A stretch of DNA of 64,000 bases from Bradyrhizobium sp. 132 (GCF_023074185.1 NZ_JADPKY010000071.1:62001-126000); one strand, 5' to 3'. Positions 52,091 through 61,232 are shown, counted from the first letter of the stretch. Numbers and translations are program-made. Notes: generated by a model not told the origin, from the sequence alone.

Positions 52091-52711
52091 ATGCCGGGAA
52101 ACATGCTTTCCAAGGGTGAGGTATTCGTCATCGACACCGACGCCGCCTCCCGAGAACAACTTTCCACCGCGCTCCAACACAGCGCCTATGACGTGATCTG
52201 CTTCGCCGACGGTGCGTCTCTGCTGTCGGAAGCCAAGGCGCGGATGCCGGCTTGCGTGCTGCTGGAAATGCCACCCGATCGCTCCGGCCTGGACGTGCTC
52301 AAGCGCCTGCGTGAGGAAAACTGCATGGCGCCGGTGCTGGTGACTGCGGCTAATGGCAGCATCGCCATGGCGGTTGACGCCATCAAGAGCGGCGCGGCCG
52401 ATTTTATCGAAAAACCGTTCCGCACCCACGATATCGTCGACCGGATCGATGCCGCCATCGACGAATTCGCACAGCCCGGCTCTCACCGACAGCGCTGGCT
52501 GCCCGGCTGCGAACCCCTGGCCGGCCGTGAAGGCGACGTGCTCGAACATCTCGCCGCCGGCCTCACCAACAAGGAGATCGCCCGACGCATGCATTTGAGC
52601 GCACGGACGGTCGAGGGCTATCGCGCCGGCATCCTGAAAAAGGCCGGAGCCAAGAACGTCACCGATCTGCTCCGCCGCATCTTCGGCCAGGGTTCGCCCA
52701 CCCAAGTCTAA
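52091..52711 (+). CDS. FixJ/NarL-type response regulator with degenerate receiver
   Basis: A 206-residue protein. The receiver (residues 8-125) keeps acidic D15 and D17 (VFVIDTDA), the Thr/Ser site in VLVTAANG and the Lys in DFIEKPFR. The phosphoacceptor position reads CVLLEMPPDRSG, with Glu59 where Asp is expected and one residue fewer before SG. The C-terminal LuxR HTH is LAGREGDVLEHLAAGLTNKE and RRMHLSARTVEGYRAGILKK. A phosphorylation-independent or Glu-mimicked active state is inferred. It is divergent from the AraC regulator. An alternative ATG lies at 52103. Confidence 0.85.
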   Translation: MPGNMLSKGEVFVIDTDAASREQLSTALQHSAYDVICFADGASLLSEAKARMPACVLLEMPPDRSGLDVLKRLREENCMAPVLVTAANGSIAMAVDAIKSGAADFIEKPFRTHDIVDRIDAAIDEFAQPGSHRQRWLPGCEPLAGREGDVLEHLAAGLTNKEIARRMHLSARTVEGYRAGILKKAGAKNVTDLLRRIFGQGSPTQV

Positions 52712-52890
52712 AGTCTCAAGTCAAAAGCTTCGCCGCGGGACGGCACGTTCCGCGGCCTTGGTGCCGCCGCGGCCGCGCCCCACGGAAACCCCAATCGAAC
52801 CAGTTCCTTCCCTGCCGCGTCTCATCACATGGCGCGGCATCTTTTCGCGCGTCCGGCTGCGGCGCGGCGATATCGGCAGGGAGGAAATTT

Positions 52891-54573
52891 ATGCGCATCA
52901 TCGCAAAATATCTGGCGACGACGAGTCTGGTGCTGGTGACCAGTGCGGCCGCGTTGCCGTCATGGGCCGCAGACGTCGACGCCACATCGGCGATCGACAC
53001 CGTCACCGTCTATCCCGATGGCGCCACCGTCACCCGTATCATCGCGCTGGACGTTGCCTCCGGCGACAGCACGCTGGTCGCCAAGGATTTTCCGCTCTCG
53101 CTCGATCCGTCCTCCCTCCGCGTCGAAGGCGAGGCGGGCGCAAAACTCACCATCGGCACGATCGATGCGCGGCCGCCGCGTGCGGCGCCGCCGGTCAACC
53201 TGTCCGAACTCGACAAGCGCATCGAAACGCTCAAGGACGAGCGCTCCGATTTGCAAGGAGCAATCGATGCGGCGGTTGCGCGGCGCAAATTCGCGCAGCG
53301 GTTTGCCGAAGCGTCCCCCGCCGGGCTCGGTGAAAAGGGCGAAGCGCGCCCGATCACCGAATGGCGGGCGGCGTTTGGCGCGGTCGGTGAGGAGATCGCG
53401 ACCGCCGACACCGCGATCCGAGATGCCACGCGGAAACAGCGCGAGATCGATCGCCAGATCGCGCAACTCGAAGCCGAGCGCTCGGCCAAACCGCCGAGCA
53501 AGCTCGAGGTGCGCATTGACGTCGCCTCGGCGGCCGCGACCAAGGCAACGCTGCGTGTGACCTATGCCGTGCGCAACGCGCGCTGGCTGCCGCTCTACGA
53601 CGCCCGGCTCGATACCGGCGCCAAGGACCGCAAGCCGCAACTCGAACTGGTCCGCCGCGCCGAGGTCACGCAATCGACCGGCGAGGATTGGTCGAACGTG
53701 ACGCTTGGCGTCTCCACGGTTCGCCTCGGTCGTGGCGGCAGCGCGCCGGAGCTGAACTCGCTGGTCGCGCAGTATTTGCAAGTGCCGAAGCCGCGCGCGT
53801 TGGGTTCAGTCTCCGATACGGCAATGCCTGCGGCGGCACCGATGCAGCGAAAGGTGGAAGCCCCCGCCTACGCTGGCAGATCCAGGGAAGATCTTGCGGA
53901 ACGCGCCGAAGAACAGCAGGCCGTTGCCGAAATCGGCGATTTCCAGGCCACCTTCAGGATTCCCGGCCGCGTCAGCCTCGGCGCCGCCGAGGGCGCCAAG
54001 AGCCTGCGCGTCGCTTCGATGAACGTGCCCGCCGATCTCATGGTGCGCGCGGCACCGGTGATGGACCCGACCGCCTTCCTCGAAGCGAGCTTCAAGCAGA
54101 CTGATGACGCGACACTGCTGCCGGGCAAGGTCGCGATCTATCGCGACGGCGTCTTCGTCGGCCGCGGCAAGCTCTCGGCCTCCGCCAAAGACGACATCGT
54201 GCGGCTCGGCTTCGGCGCCGACGACAAGATCAAGGTCGAGCGCGCCGTGCTCAAGCGCAACGAAGGTTCGGCCGGTCTCCTGGTGACAACGTCGAAGACC
54301 GACGAGCGCGCATTCAAAACCACCGTCCGCAACGGCCACGACTTCCCGATCAGGGTTGCGATCGAGGATCAGCTGCCGGTCAGCGAGAACGAGGACATCG
54401 TGGTGGAGATGCTGCCGGCGACCACGCCGCCGACCGCAAGCAATATCCGCGACCGCCGCGGCGTGCTGGAATGGTCGTTCGACGCCAAACCCGCCGAGGT
54501 CAAGGACATCAACTTCGTCTGGCGCATCCGCTGGCCAAAGGACAAGAGCATGGTGATCGTGCCGGCTGGCTAG
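52891..54573 (+). CDS. mucoidy inhibitor MuiA family protein (DUF4139)
   Basis: A 560-residue secreted protein. A signal peptide ends near WAA-DVD, then DUF4140 (IDTVTVYPDGATVTRIIALD), coiled-coil helices (IETLKDERSDLQGAIDAAVA, KQREIDRQIAQLEAERSA) and DUF4139 (RVTYAVRNARWLPLYDARLD, ELVRRAEVTQSTGEDWSNVT), and a C-terminal WRIRWPKDKSMVIVPAG. It matches the MuiA family, named for suppression of mucoidy in Shigella; its biochemistry is unknown. GGGAGG seven bases before the ATG supports the start. Confidence 0.88.
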   Translation: MRIIAKYLATTSLVLVTSAAALPSWAADVDATSAIDTVTVYPDGATVTRIIALDVASGDSTLVAKDFPLSLDPSSLRVEGEAGAKLTIGTIDARPPRAAPPVNLSELDKRIETLKDERSDLQGAIDAAVARRKFAQRFAEASPAGLGEKGEARPITEWRAAFGAVGEEIATADTAIRDATRKQREIDRQIAQLEAERSAKPPSKLEVRIDVASAAATKATLRVTYAVRNARWLPLYDARLDTGAKDRKPQLELVRRAEVTQSTGEDWSNVTLGVSTVRLGRGGSAPELNSLVAQYLQVPKPRALGSVSDTAMPAAAPMQRKVEAPAYAGRSREDLAERAEEQQAVAEIGDFQATFRIPGRVSLGAAEGAKSLRVASMNVPADLMVRAAPVMDPTAFLEASFKQTDDATLLPGKVAIYRDGVFVGRGKLSASAKDDIVRLGFGADDKIKVERAVLKRNEGSAGLLVTTSKTDERAFKTTVRNGHDFPIRVAIEDQLPVSENEDIVVEMLPATTPPTASNIRDRRGVLEWSFDAKPAEVKDINFVWRIRWPKDKSMVIVPAG

Positions 54574-54608
54574 AGTCCGGCCACTGGCGGCGCCGCGCGC
54601 ATCGACAG

Positions 54609-54754
54609 GTCACGTCCAGCCGGTTCGGTTTCGAGAGAGCCGAGCCCTGCTTCGCCTTCAGGAAATCCGCGACGTCGAGCAGCATGAACTCGTCGTCGTC
54701 GGCCTTGTTGGGATCGCGGCTGGACGAGAACGGCAGATTGTTATGCGTCTCCTG
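54609..54754 (-). pseudogene. coding remnant, possibly a truncated gene
   Basis: In the 252-base gap after muiA, the minus strand has an open stretch reading HNNLPFSSSRDPNKADDDEF, then MLLDVADFLKAKQG. The text looks like real protein rather than a chance frame, with an AGGAG just upstream. It lacks a usual start (the codon in place is ATA or ACG-like) and runs into the muiA 3' end without a domain. I take it as a 3'-truncated relic of an unidentified gene. Confidence 0.35.
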
Positions 54755-54825
54755 TTAGCGGATGCCGTCTTATGCAGATCGCGTGTTGCAGTTTTGTGAA
54801 ACCGGGCCCAACGCCGCCGCCGCGG

Positions 54826-55725
54826 TTACTCCTTCACCGCGCCGGTCAGTGACGACATGTAATAATCCACGAACAGCGAGTAGAAGATCGCGACCGGCAG
54901 CGAGCCGAGCAGCGATCCCGCCATCAACGCCCCCCACTGGTAGACGTCGCCGGTGACGAGTTCGGTCAGGATCGCGACCGGCACGGTCTTGTTGGCGCCG
55001 CTCTGGATGAAGGCGAGCGCGTAGATGAACTCGTTCCAGGACAGCGTGAAGGAGAAGATGCCGGCCGAGATCAGGCCGGGTACCGCCAGTGGCAGCGTGA
55101 TCCGGCGCAGGATCTGCAGCCGCGTGGCGCCGTCCACCAGCGCGCATTCCTCGAGCTCGTAGGGGATCGACTTGAAATAGCCGATCAGCAGCCAGGTGCA
55201 GAACGGCACCAGAAAGGTCGGATAGACCAGGATCAGGGCAAGCGGGCTGTCGAACAGGCCGAACTGCACGACCACGGTTGCGAGAGGAATGAACAGGATC
55301 GACGGCGGCACGAGATAGGCGAGATAGATGCCGAGACCGACATAGGCGCTGCCGCGGAAGCGCAGGCGTTCGATTGCATAGGCGGCAAGCGTGCTCGCGA
55401 TCAGCGACAGCGTGGTCGAGCCGATCGCGACCAGCATTGTCGTCCACAGCCAGCGTGGATAGGCGGTGTCGAACAAGAGATGCTTGATATGGGCAAGCGT
55501 CGGCGAGGAGATCCAGAACGGATTGTGCTCCTTGTAGTTCATCAGTTCGGCGTTCGGCTTGAACGACGTGATCGCCATCCAGTAGAACGGAAACAGCAGG
55601 ATCAGCACGAAGCAGCCGAGCGGCAGGTAGATCATCATCAGCCGCCGCAGCCCGGAATCCCAGGCCATGGTGTCGGGCGCGGCCTTCGCGTCGGCGGTGG
55701 CCGGTTGAGCGACAATATCAGTCAT
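54826..55725 (-). CDS. sugar ABC transporter permease (MalG-type), second operon
   Basis: A 299-residue CUT1 permease with six transmembrane helices and the EAA loop EECALVDGATRLQILRRITL. LSWNEFIYALAFIQSGANKT and a C-terminal FVDYYMSSLTGAVKE are typical of MalG relatives. It overlaps the upstream permease by eight bases and is the last gene of the operon. No ATPase follows. Confidence 0.9.
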   Translation of the reverse strand: MTDIVAQPATADAKAAPDTMAWDSGLRRLMMIYLPLGCFVLILLFPFYWMAITSFKPNAELMNYKEHNPFWISSPTLAHIKHLLFDTAYPRWLWTTMLVAIGSTTLSLIASTLAAYAIERLRFRGSAYVGLGIYLAYLVPPSILFIPLATVVVQFGLFDSPLALILVYPTFLVPFCTWLLIGYFKSIPYELEECALVDGATRLQILRRITLPLAVPGLISAGIFSFTLSWNEFIYALAFIQSGANKTVPVAILTELVTGDVYQWGALMAGSLLGSLPVAIFYSLFVDYYMSSLTGAVKE

Positions 55726-56674
55726 TGTTCTCTCCCTGCTGCCATTTGCGGCGCGCCAGGCCGAAATATGAGAACAGCGTCGCGAACACCAGGAACGGGA
55801 TCATCGACACCGCGATCGCCGCACCTTCACCGAGTTCGCCGCCGGCAATGCCGCGCTGGAAGGCCAGCGTTGCCAGCAAATGGGTCGAGTTGCCGGGGCC
55901 GCCACGGGTGATGGCATAGACGAGCTGGAAGTCGGTGAAGGTGAAGATGATGGAGAAAGTCATGACGATGGCGAGGATCGGCATCATCATCGGGAAGGTG
56001 ATATAGCGGAAGCGCTGCCAGGCGGTGGCGCCATCGAGCATCGCCGCTTCGTAGAGCGAGGGCGAGATGGTCTGCAGGCCCGCCAGCAGCGAGATCGCGA
56101 CGAAGGGGATGCCGCGCCAGATGTTGGCGGCGATCAACGAGAATCGCGCCGGCCAGGGCGAGCCGAGGAAGTCGATATTGGTCGTGCGCCAATGCAGCAC
56201 GTCGACCAGGAGGTAGGAGATGATCGAGAACTGCGGATCGTAGATCCACCAGAACGCCAGCGCCGAGAGCACCGTCGGCACGATCCAGGGCATCAGGATG
56301 ATCGCACGCAACAGGCTCTTGAGCGGAAAATGGTTGTTGAGCAGCAGCGCGAGCCAGAAGCCGAGCGCGAACTTCCCGAACGTCGCGATCGCCGTGTACA
56401 CCACGCTGTAGAACACCGCGTTCCACCACAGGGAATCGGTGAGCAGATACTGGAAGTTCTCCAGGCCGACGTAGACGCCTTTTCTGCCGATCGTTGTGTC
56501 GGTGAAGGCGAGCCAGATGCCGAGGCCCAGCGGATATGTCAGGAACACCGCGAGCAGCCCGATCGCGGGTGCGAGGCACATCACGATCAGGAACGGCTTG
56601 TAGTCGAACAGGCGTACCAGCCAGGATGGCTGCCGCTGTGCGAGTACGGGGGAGGAGAGGGTGGTCACGGACAT
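55718..56674 (-). CDS. sugar ABC transporter permease (MalF-type), second operon
   Basis: A 318-residue CUT1 permease with six transmembrane helices (FLIVMCLAPAIGLLAVFLTY first) and the EAA loop EAAMLDGATAWQRFRYITFP. It pairs with the permease downstream. A REP-type hairpin separates it from the binding-protein gene upstream. Confidence 0.9.
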   Translation of the reverse strand: MSVTTLSSPVLAQRQPSWLVRLFDYKPFLIVMCLAPAIGLLAVFLTYPLGLGIWLAFTDTTIGRKGVYVGLENFQYLLTDSLWWNAVFYSVVYTAIATFGKFALGFWLALLLNNHFPLKSLLRAIILMPWIVPTVLSALAFWWIYDPQFSIISYLLVDVLHWRTTNIDFLGSPWPARFSLIAANIWRGIPFVAISLLAGLQTISPSLYEAAMLDGATAWQRFRYITFPMMMPILAIVMTFSIIFTFTDFQLVYAITRGGPGNSTHLLATLAFQRGIAGGELGEGAAIAVSMIPFLVFATLFSYFGLARRKWQQGENND

Positions 56675-56708
56675 CGGTCAGGCGTCCTGTTCTAGGCTGT
56701 CACCACAT

Positions 56709-56795
56709 CCGTCATTGCGAGCGAAGCGAAGCAATCCAGTCTGTCTGCGCAGTTACAGTCTGGATTGCTTAGTCGCTTCGCTCTCGCAATGACGG
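56709..56795. repeat. REP-type hairpin inside the second ABC operon
   Basis: CCGTCATTGCGAGCGAAGCG begins the left arm (56709-56739) and the right arm (56760-56795) is its near-complete reverse complement, ending GCAATGACGG. The repeat type (CGTCATTGCGAGCGAAGC) is common in alphaproteobacterial genomes. It lies between the binding-protein stop and the first permease and probably acts as an mRNA stabiliser. Confidence 0.85.
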
Positions 56796-56813
56796 TCGCT
56801 TTATCGTCGGGCG

Positions 56814-58157
56814 TTATTTCTGGCGGCGGAAGTACCGCTTGCTGCGCTGCTCGGCTTCCGCGGCCGCGGCTTCCGGCGTGGCAGCGCCGGTCGCAACGGA
56901 CGCGAACATCTGAATCAGCACGTAGTCGGCGCTGACGGCACCGGTCGCCGTCGAGATCGGGCCCGCGTAGCCGTCATAATAGGTGCTGTTCATTGTGTCC
57001 TTGAACAGCTTCACCTTGGGATCCTGCGCCCACACGCTGGCCTCGCCATAGGCGGCGAGCGGCTGGGACCAGTAGCCGGAGTTGGCGTTGAGCCAAGGCT
57101 CGTACTGGTCCTTTTCCAGCATGTATTGCAGGAAGGCCTTTGCGGCGTTGGGGTACTGGCTGTGCTTGAACACCATGGCGTTCAGGGTCAGGCCCGCCAT
57201 CGGAGAGACCTTGGCCAAGCCCTTTGGCAGCAACTGATGCTCGCTGTCGTCGGCGATCGCCTTGGTCGCGGGATCGTTCTTCAGCGAGAAATACAGCGAG
57301 ACGCCGTTGGCGGTCAGCGCGATCTCCTGCGCGGCGTAGGCGCGGTTGTTGCTGACGTCGTTCCATGACGTCGTGCCGGCGATGAAGGTCGGGTAGAGCT
57401 GCTTGACCCAGTTCAGTGCGGCGATCGTCTCCTTGCTGTTGATGACCACGTTGCCCTCTTCGTCGAGCAGGGCCGCGTTGTGCGACCACAGCGCCCAGCT
57501 CGCGAAGCCGTTGCCGTCGCCCTTGGCATTGCCGAGCGCGAAGCCTGCCGGCTTGCCGGCCTTCTGGAGCTTCCGGCACAGGTCGAGGATCCCGGCATGG
57601 TCTTCCGGCACCTTGTCGAAGCCCACCGATTGCAGGATCGATTTGCGGTAGATCAGGGGCCCCGCGGTGGCGCCAAACGGCAGCCCGATCCAGGTGGGGC
57701 TCTTGTTCTTCTTGCCGTAGCGCTGCGCTAGCGGCAGCCAGCCGCCGTAGCGCTTGCCGAGATAGTCGGCGACGTCGGTCAGCTCGACCAGCTTGTCGAC
57801 ATAGATGTGCGGTGCGTCGGAGAAGCCGATGATGATGTCGGGACCGGCGCCGGAATTCGAGGTCACCGCAGTCTGCTGGTTGATGTCTTCCCAGCCGACG
57901 AAATCGACCTTGACCTCGACACCCGTCTCCTTGGTGAATTTTGCCGCATTGGCGCGGAACACGTCTTCGTCGGCCTGGACGAAGCGTACCGGTCGCAGCA
58001 TGCGCAGGGTTGCGCCTTTCTCGATCGGCAGTTTCGGTGCGGGGACGTCGGCGGCCTTGATCGCGGATTGGGCGTTCGCCGGAGCACCGGTTGCGGCGAT
58101 CGCGGCAGCGGACAGGCCCAGCGCCAAGGCATCACGACGTGTGATGTCGTTCCTCAT
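56814..58157 (-). CDS. sugar ABC transporter substrate-binding protein, second operon
   Basis: A 447-residue protein with a twin-arginine signal: TRRDALALGLSAAAIAATGA before the cut near ANA-QSA. The mature domain has a family 1 extracellular binding protein pattern (FTKETGVEVKVDFVGWEDIN, GPDIIIGFSDAPHIY and LPFGATAGPLIYRKSIL). Tat export implies folding in the cytosol. The start at 58157 follows GGGAGA by seven bases. The ligand is unknown; the dehydrogenase upstream in the operon suggests a sugar acid or polyol. Confidence 0.9.
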   Translation of the reverse strand: MRNDITRRDALALGLSAAAIAATGAPANAQSAIKAADVPAPKLPIEKGATLRMLRPVRFVQADEDVFRANAAKFTKETGVEVKVDFVGWEDINQQTAVTSNSGAGPDIIIGFSDAPHIYVDKLVELTDVADYLGKRYGGWLPLAQRYGKKNKSPTWIGLPFGATAGPLIYRKSILQSVGFDKVPEDHAGILDLCRKLQKAGKPAGFALGNAKGDGNGFASWALWSHNAALLDEEGNVVINSKETIAALNWVKQLYPTFIAGTTSWNDVSNNRAYAAQEIALTANGVSLYFSLKNDPATKAIADDSEHQLLPKGLAKVSPMAGLTLNAMVFKHSQYPNAAKAFLQYMLEKDQYEPWLNANSGYWSQPLAAYGEASVWAQDPKVKLFKDTMNSTYYDGYAGPISTATGAVSADYVLIQMFASVATGAATPEAAAAEAEQRSKRYFRRQK

Positions 58158-58177
58158 CGATTTCTCCCTATATGTTT

Positions 58178-58207
58178 CCCTTCCCGGCGTTGATCGCCGG
58201 TGAAGGG
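58178..58207 (-). terminator. hairpin between dehydrogenase and binding-protein genes
   Basis: CCCTTCCCGGCG (58178-58189) pairs with CGCCGGTGAAGGG (58195-58207), leaving one bulged base, around a five-base loop. There is no clean T-tract, so it may attenuate or process the mRNA rather than end it. Confidence 0.5.
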
Positions 58208-58243
58208 TCTTTTCGGTTTCCGGCGCGCCTGGCGGCCGGCCGC

Positions 58244-59287
58244 CTAGCTGTTCGGACCGCGGTCCATGCTGACAGGCTGCCAGCGGCGGAGCGCGGTGTC
58301 TTGCAGCACCGACGGATTGACGCAGCTTACCGGCCACATGCCCTGAAGCACCAGTGACAATTCGTAGCCCACCCGGCGCTTGCGCGCCTCGTCGAACCGT
58401 GCCGAGGCCGAGGCGACATGGGCGGTCAGGGTCACGTTCTCCATGCCGAGCAGCGGATTGTTGTGCGAGGGCGGTTCCTTCTCCAGCACGTCGAGGCCGG
58501 CATGGGCGATCCAGCCCTCCTGGAGCGCCTTGATCAGGCTCTCCTCGTCCACGGTGGCGCCGCGGCCGGTGTTGATGAAGATCGAGCCCTTCTTCATCTG
58601 CCGGAAGTGCTTCTCGGTGAGCATGTGGTGCACCTCCGGCCGGGCGGGGGCGTGCATCGAGACGAAATCGGATTGTGACAACACCTCGTTCAGCGTTGCC
58701 GGGATCACGCCGTGGTCGGACATCAGCGTTTCCTGGATGAACGGATCGTAGGCTATCATACGCAGGCCGAACGGCGCCGCGCGCTTCGCAACCGTACGCG
58801 CGACGCGGCCGAACGAGACGAAGCCGAGCGTCTGGCCCATCAGCCGCGGAATCTTCGACAGCGCCGGCCGGCCCTCGGCCCAGCGGCCGCTGCGCACCAT
58901 CCGGTCCTGCTCGACCAGCCGGCGGAAGCCGGCGAGCAGCAGCATCATGGCATGGTCGGCGACCTCCTCGATGAAGGTGTCGGGGATGTTGGTGACGGGA
59001 ATGCCGCGCGCCGTCGCGGCCTTGATGTCGACGCTGTCGACGCCGACGGAGCCGAGCGTGATGACCTTGCAGGTCTCCAGCGCGTCGATGATGGTCTTGG
59101 TGATCGGGATGCCCTTGGCGTAGATGGCGTCGGCGGTCTTCGCGGCGGCGATGAACCCGGCCTCGTCGGCAGGAGCTTCGACGATCTCGGCATCGATCGG
59201 ATCGAGCGCCTCGCGCTCGTAGGAATAATCGCTGCTCGCGACGGTGAAGCTCGCGCCCTTCGGCGTCACCACCCTGTATTTCGGCAT
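58244..59287 (-). CDS. D-2-hydroxyacid dehydrogenase
   Basis: A 347-residue NAD(P)-dependent dehydrogenase of the D-isomer-specific 2-hydroxyacid family. A substrate-binding half with GSVGVDSVDIKAATARGIPV, Rossmann-type GQTLGFVSFGRVARTVAKRA, INTGRGATVDEESLIKALQE with the Arg, and a terminal His in VTLTAHVASASARF, which stands where the catalytic His is expected. The first gene of the sugar ABC operon; it may act on the compound taken up. Its ATG follows GGGAGCAGGAC. Confidence 0.88.
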   Translation of the reverse strand: MPKYRVVTPKGASFTVASSDYSYEREALDPIDAEIVEAPADEAGFIAAAKTADAIYAKGIPITKTIIDALETCKVITLGSVGVDSVDIKAATARGIPVTNIPDTFIEEVADHAMMLLLAGFRRLVEQDRMVRSGRWAEGRPALSKIPRLMGQTLGFVSFGRVARTVAKRAAPFGLRMIAYDPFIQETLMSDHGVIPATLNEVLSQSDFVSMHAPARPEVHHMLTEKHFRQMKKGSIFINTGRGATVDEESLIKALQEGWIAHAGLDVLEKEPPSHNNPLLGMENVTLTAHVASASARFDEARKRRVGYELSLVLQGMWPVSCVNPSVLQDTALRRWQPVSMDRGPNS

Positions 59288-59394
59288 GTCCTGCTCCCGA
59301 TTTGGTTTCTTGTTGGGACCCGGCCTTCGCGCGGGCCTTCGCGCCTTTTACGCGAAATCGGGCAGGTCGCGTACAATTCCCAGTTGTCGTTGAG

Positions 59395-59413
59395 GTGATT
59401 TATACGACCGGTT
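59395..59413. promoter_or_regulatory. 19-bp motif shared with the first sugar ABC operon (copy 2)
   Basis: GTGATTTATACGACCGGTT on the plus strand; its reverse complement AACCGGTCGTATAAATCAC differs from the copy at 46447-46465 at one base. It lies 108-126 bases upstream of the dehydrogenase start and 126-144 bases upstream of the divergent chemoreceptor gene, so it could control either or both. Confidence 0.6.
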
Positions 59414-59538
59414 CGACGCCTTCTCCGGGCTTCTACGGGGCGTCCCGTAACAGGTTGCTAAGGGGTCCCCACTAAAACTTGATTTAATTTCGACCGACTC
59501 ACTCGCGCGTCCTTATCCCTTTGTTGCCGGAGCCTCCC

Positions 59539-61224
59539 GTGAAATTGAGCAATCTGAAGATCGCCCCCAAGCTCGGCATTCTTGTCGGCGTCACCTTGTT
59601 TGGCCTGTGTATTTCCGGGGTTCTTGCCGGCTATCTGATGAAGCGCGAGATGGTGAATGCGCGCATCGACCAGGCCAAGGCCATCGTCGAGATGGGTCGC
59701 AACTATGCGATTACGCTGAAGAAGCGCATCGACGCCGGCGAGCTGACGAAGGACGCCGCGATGACGGAGCTTCGGCGCTATGGCAACGCGATGACCTACG
59801 ACAAGGGCGCCGGTTATCTGTTCGGCACCTCCTATGATGGCATCACGCAGCTCGCGCCCGATCCCAAGCAGATCGGTATCGATCGCATGGACGTCGAAAC
59901 CAACGGCCGCAAGCTGAACCGCGAATTGATGGCAGGCGTGAAGGCCAACGGCGACACGATGCTGTATTATGAATATGTGAAGCCCGGTCAGGACACGCTG
60001 ATCCGCAAGATCGGCTATGCGATGGCAGTCCCCGGTCTCGACATGTTCATCGGCACGGGCGCCTATCTCGACGATATCGACGCCAAGATGGGCCCGGTCT
60101 ACTGGCTGCTTGGCTTCGCCATGCTCGGCATCATGATCGTCGCCGGCAGCGTTGCCTGGCTGATCGGCCGCAGCATCAGCCGTCCGCTCGCGCTGCTCGG
60201 TACCCGCATGAAGGATCTCGCCGACGGCAAGCTCGAGGGCGACATCCCCGGTGTCGGCCGCAGCGATGAGGTCGGCGCGATGGCTTCGACCGTCCAGATA
60301 TTCAAGGACAACGCCGTTCGCATTCGCGGTCTGGAAAGGACCGAAGCGGATGCCAAGGATCGCTCCGCGGCGGAACGTCGCAGTACGATGGAGGGCATTG
60401 CCAGCGACTTCGAACGCAGCGTCAACGGCATCGTCCGCTCGGTCTCCTCGGCCGCGACAGGCATGCAAGCCACGGCGCAGTCGATGACCGCGACCGCCAG
60501 CGACGCCTCTACGCGTGCGGCGACTGTCGGCGCGGCCTCACAGAGAGCGTCGGGCAATGTCGGCACGGTTGCTGCGGCCGCGGAAGAGCTGTCGAGCTCG
60601 GTTGCGGAAATCTCCCGCCAGGTGACGCGCTCGACCGAGGTGGCGAGCCGCGCCGTCAACGACGCCGAGCGCACCAACGCCACGGTGCAGGGGCTCTCCA
60701 CCGGCGCCGAGAAGATCGGCGAGGTGGTCAAGCTGATCCACTCGATCGCCGCGCAGACCAATTTGCTCGCTCTCAACGCCACCATCGAGGCGGCCCGTGC
60801 CGGTGAATCCGGTCGCGGCTTCGCCGTCGTCGCCTCCGAGGTTAAGGCGCTTGCCAACCAGACCGCCAAGGCGACCGAGGAAATCTCCGCCCAGGTCGCG
60901 GCGATGCAGACCTCGACCAGCGATGCGGTCGCAGCCATCGGCGGTATCACTCAGACCATCGCCGAGATGAGCGAGATCACCGCGGGCATTTCCGCGTCGA
61001 TCGAGCAGCAGGGCGAGGCCACCCGCGAGATCGCCCGCAACATCCAGTCGGTCGCGGCCGGCTCGAGCGAGATCAACACCCATATTGGCGGCGTCACCTC
61101 AGCCGCGGAAGCGACCGGTACGGCAGCCACCGACGTGCTCACCAATGCCCGCGAGCTGGATAACCAGTCCGGCGCACTGCGCAGCGCCGTCGACGGCTTC
61201 CTGGCCAAGGTGCGCGCAGCGTAA
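59539..61224 (+). CDS. methyl-accepting chemotaxis protein with single Cache domain
   Basis: A 561-residue chemoreceptor. A first transmembrane helix ([20 protein letters not shown]) is followed by a periplasmic sCache_2-type domain (about 40-190; [20 protein letters not shown] and [20 protein letters not shown]), a second helix ([20 protein letters not shown]), HAMP, and the signalling domain with the hairpin tip [24 protein letters not shown] text (here [20 protein letters not shown]). The GTG at 59539 follows GGAG (59529-59532) by six bases. The ligand is unknown. It is divergent from the dehydrogenase-ABC operon. Confidence 0.93.
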   Translation: MKLSNLKIAPKLGILVGVTLFGLCISGVLAGYLMKREMVNARIDQAKAIVEMGRNYAITLKKRIDAGELTKDAAMTELRRYGNAMTYDKGAGYLFGTSYDGITQLAPDPKQIGIDRMDVETNGRKLNRELMAGVKANGDTMLYYEYVKPGQDTLIRKIGYAMAVPGLDMFIGTGAYLDDIDAKMGPVYWLLGFAMLGIMIVAGSVAWLIGRSISRPLALLGTRMKDLADGKLEGDIPGVGRSDEVGAMASTVQIFKDNAVRIRGLERTEADAKDRSAAERRSTMEGIASDFERSVNGIVRSVSSAATGMQATAQSMTATASDASTRAATVGAASQRASGNVGTVAAAAEELSSSVAEISRQVTRSTEVASRAVNDAERTNATVQGLSTGAEKIGEVVKLIHSIAAQTNLLALNATIEAARAGESGRGFAVVASEVKALANQTAKATEEISAQVAAMQTSTSDAVAAIGGITQTIAEMSEITAGISASIEQQGEATREIARNIQSVAAGSSEINTHIGGVTSAAEATGTAATDVLTNARELDNQSGALRSAVDGFLAKVRAA

Positions 61225-61232
61225 GACAGATT

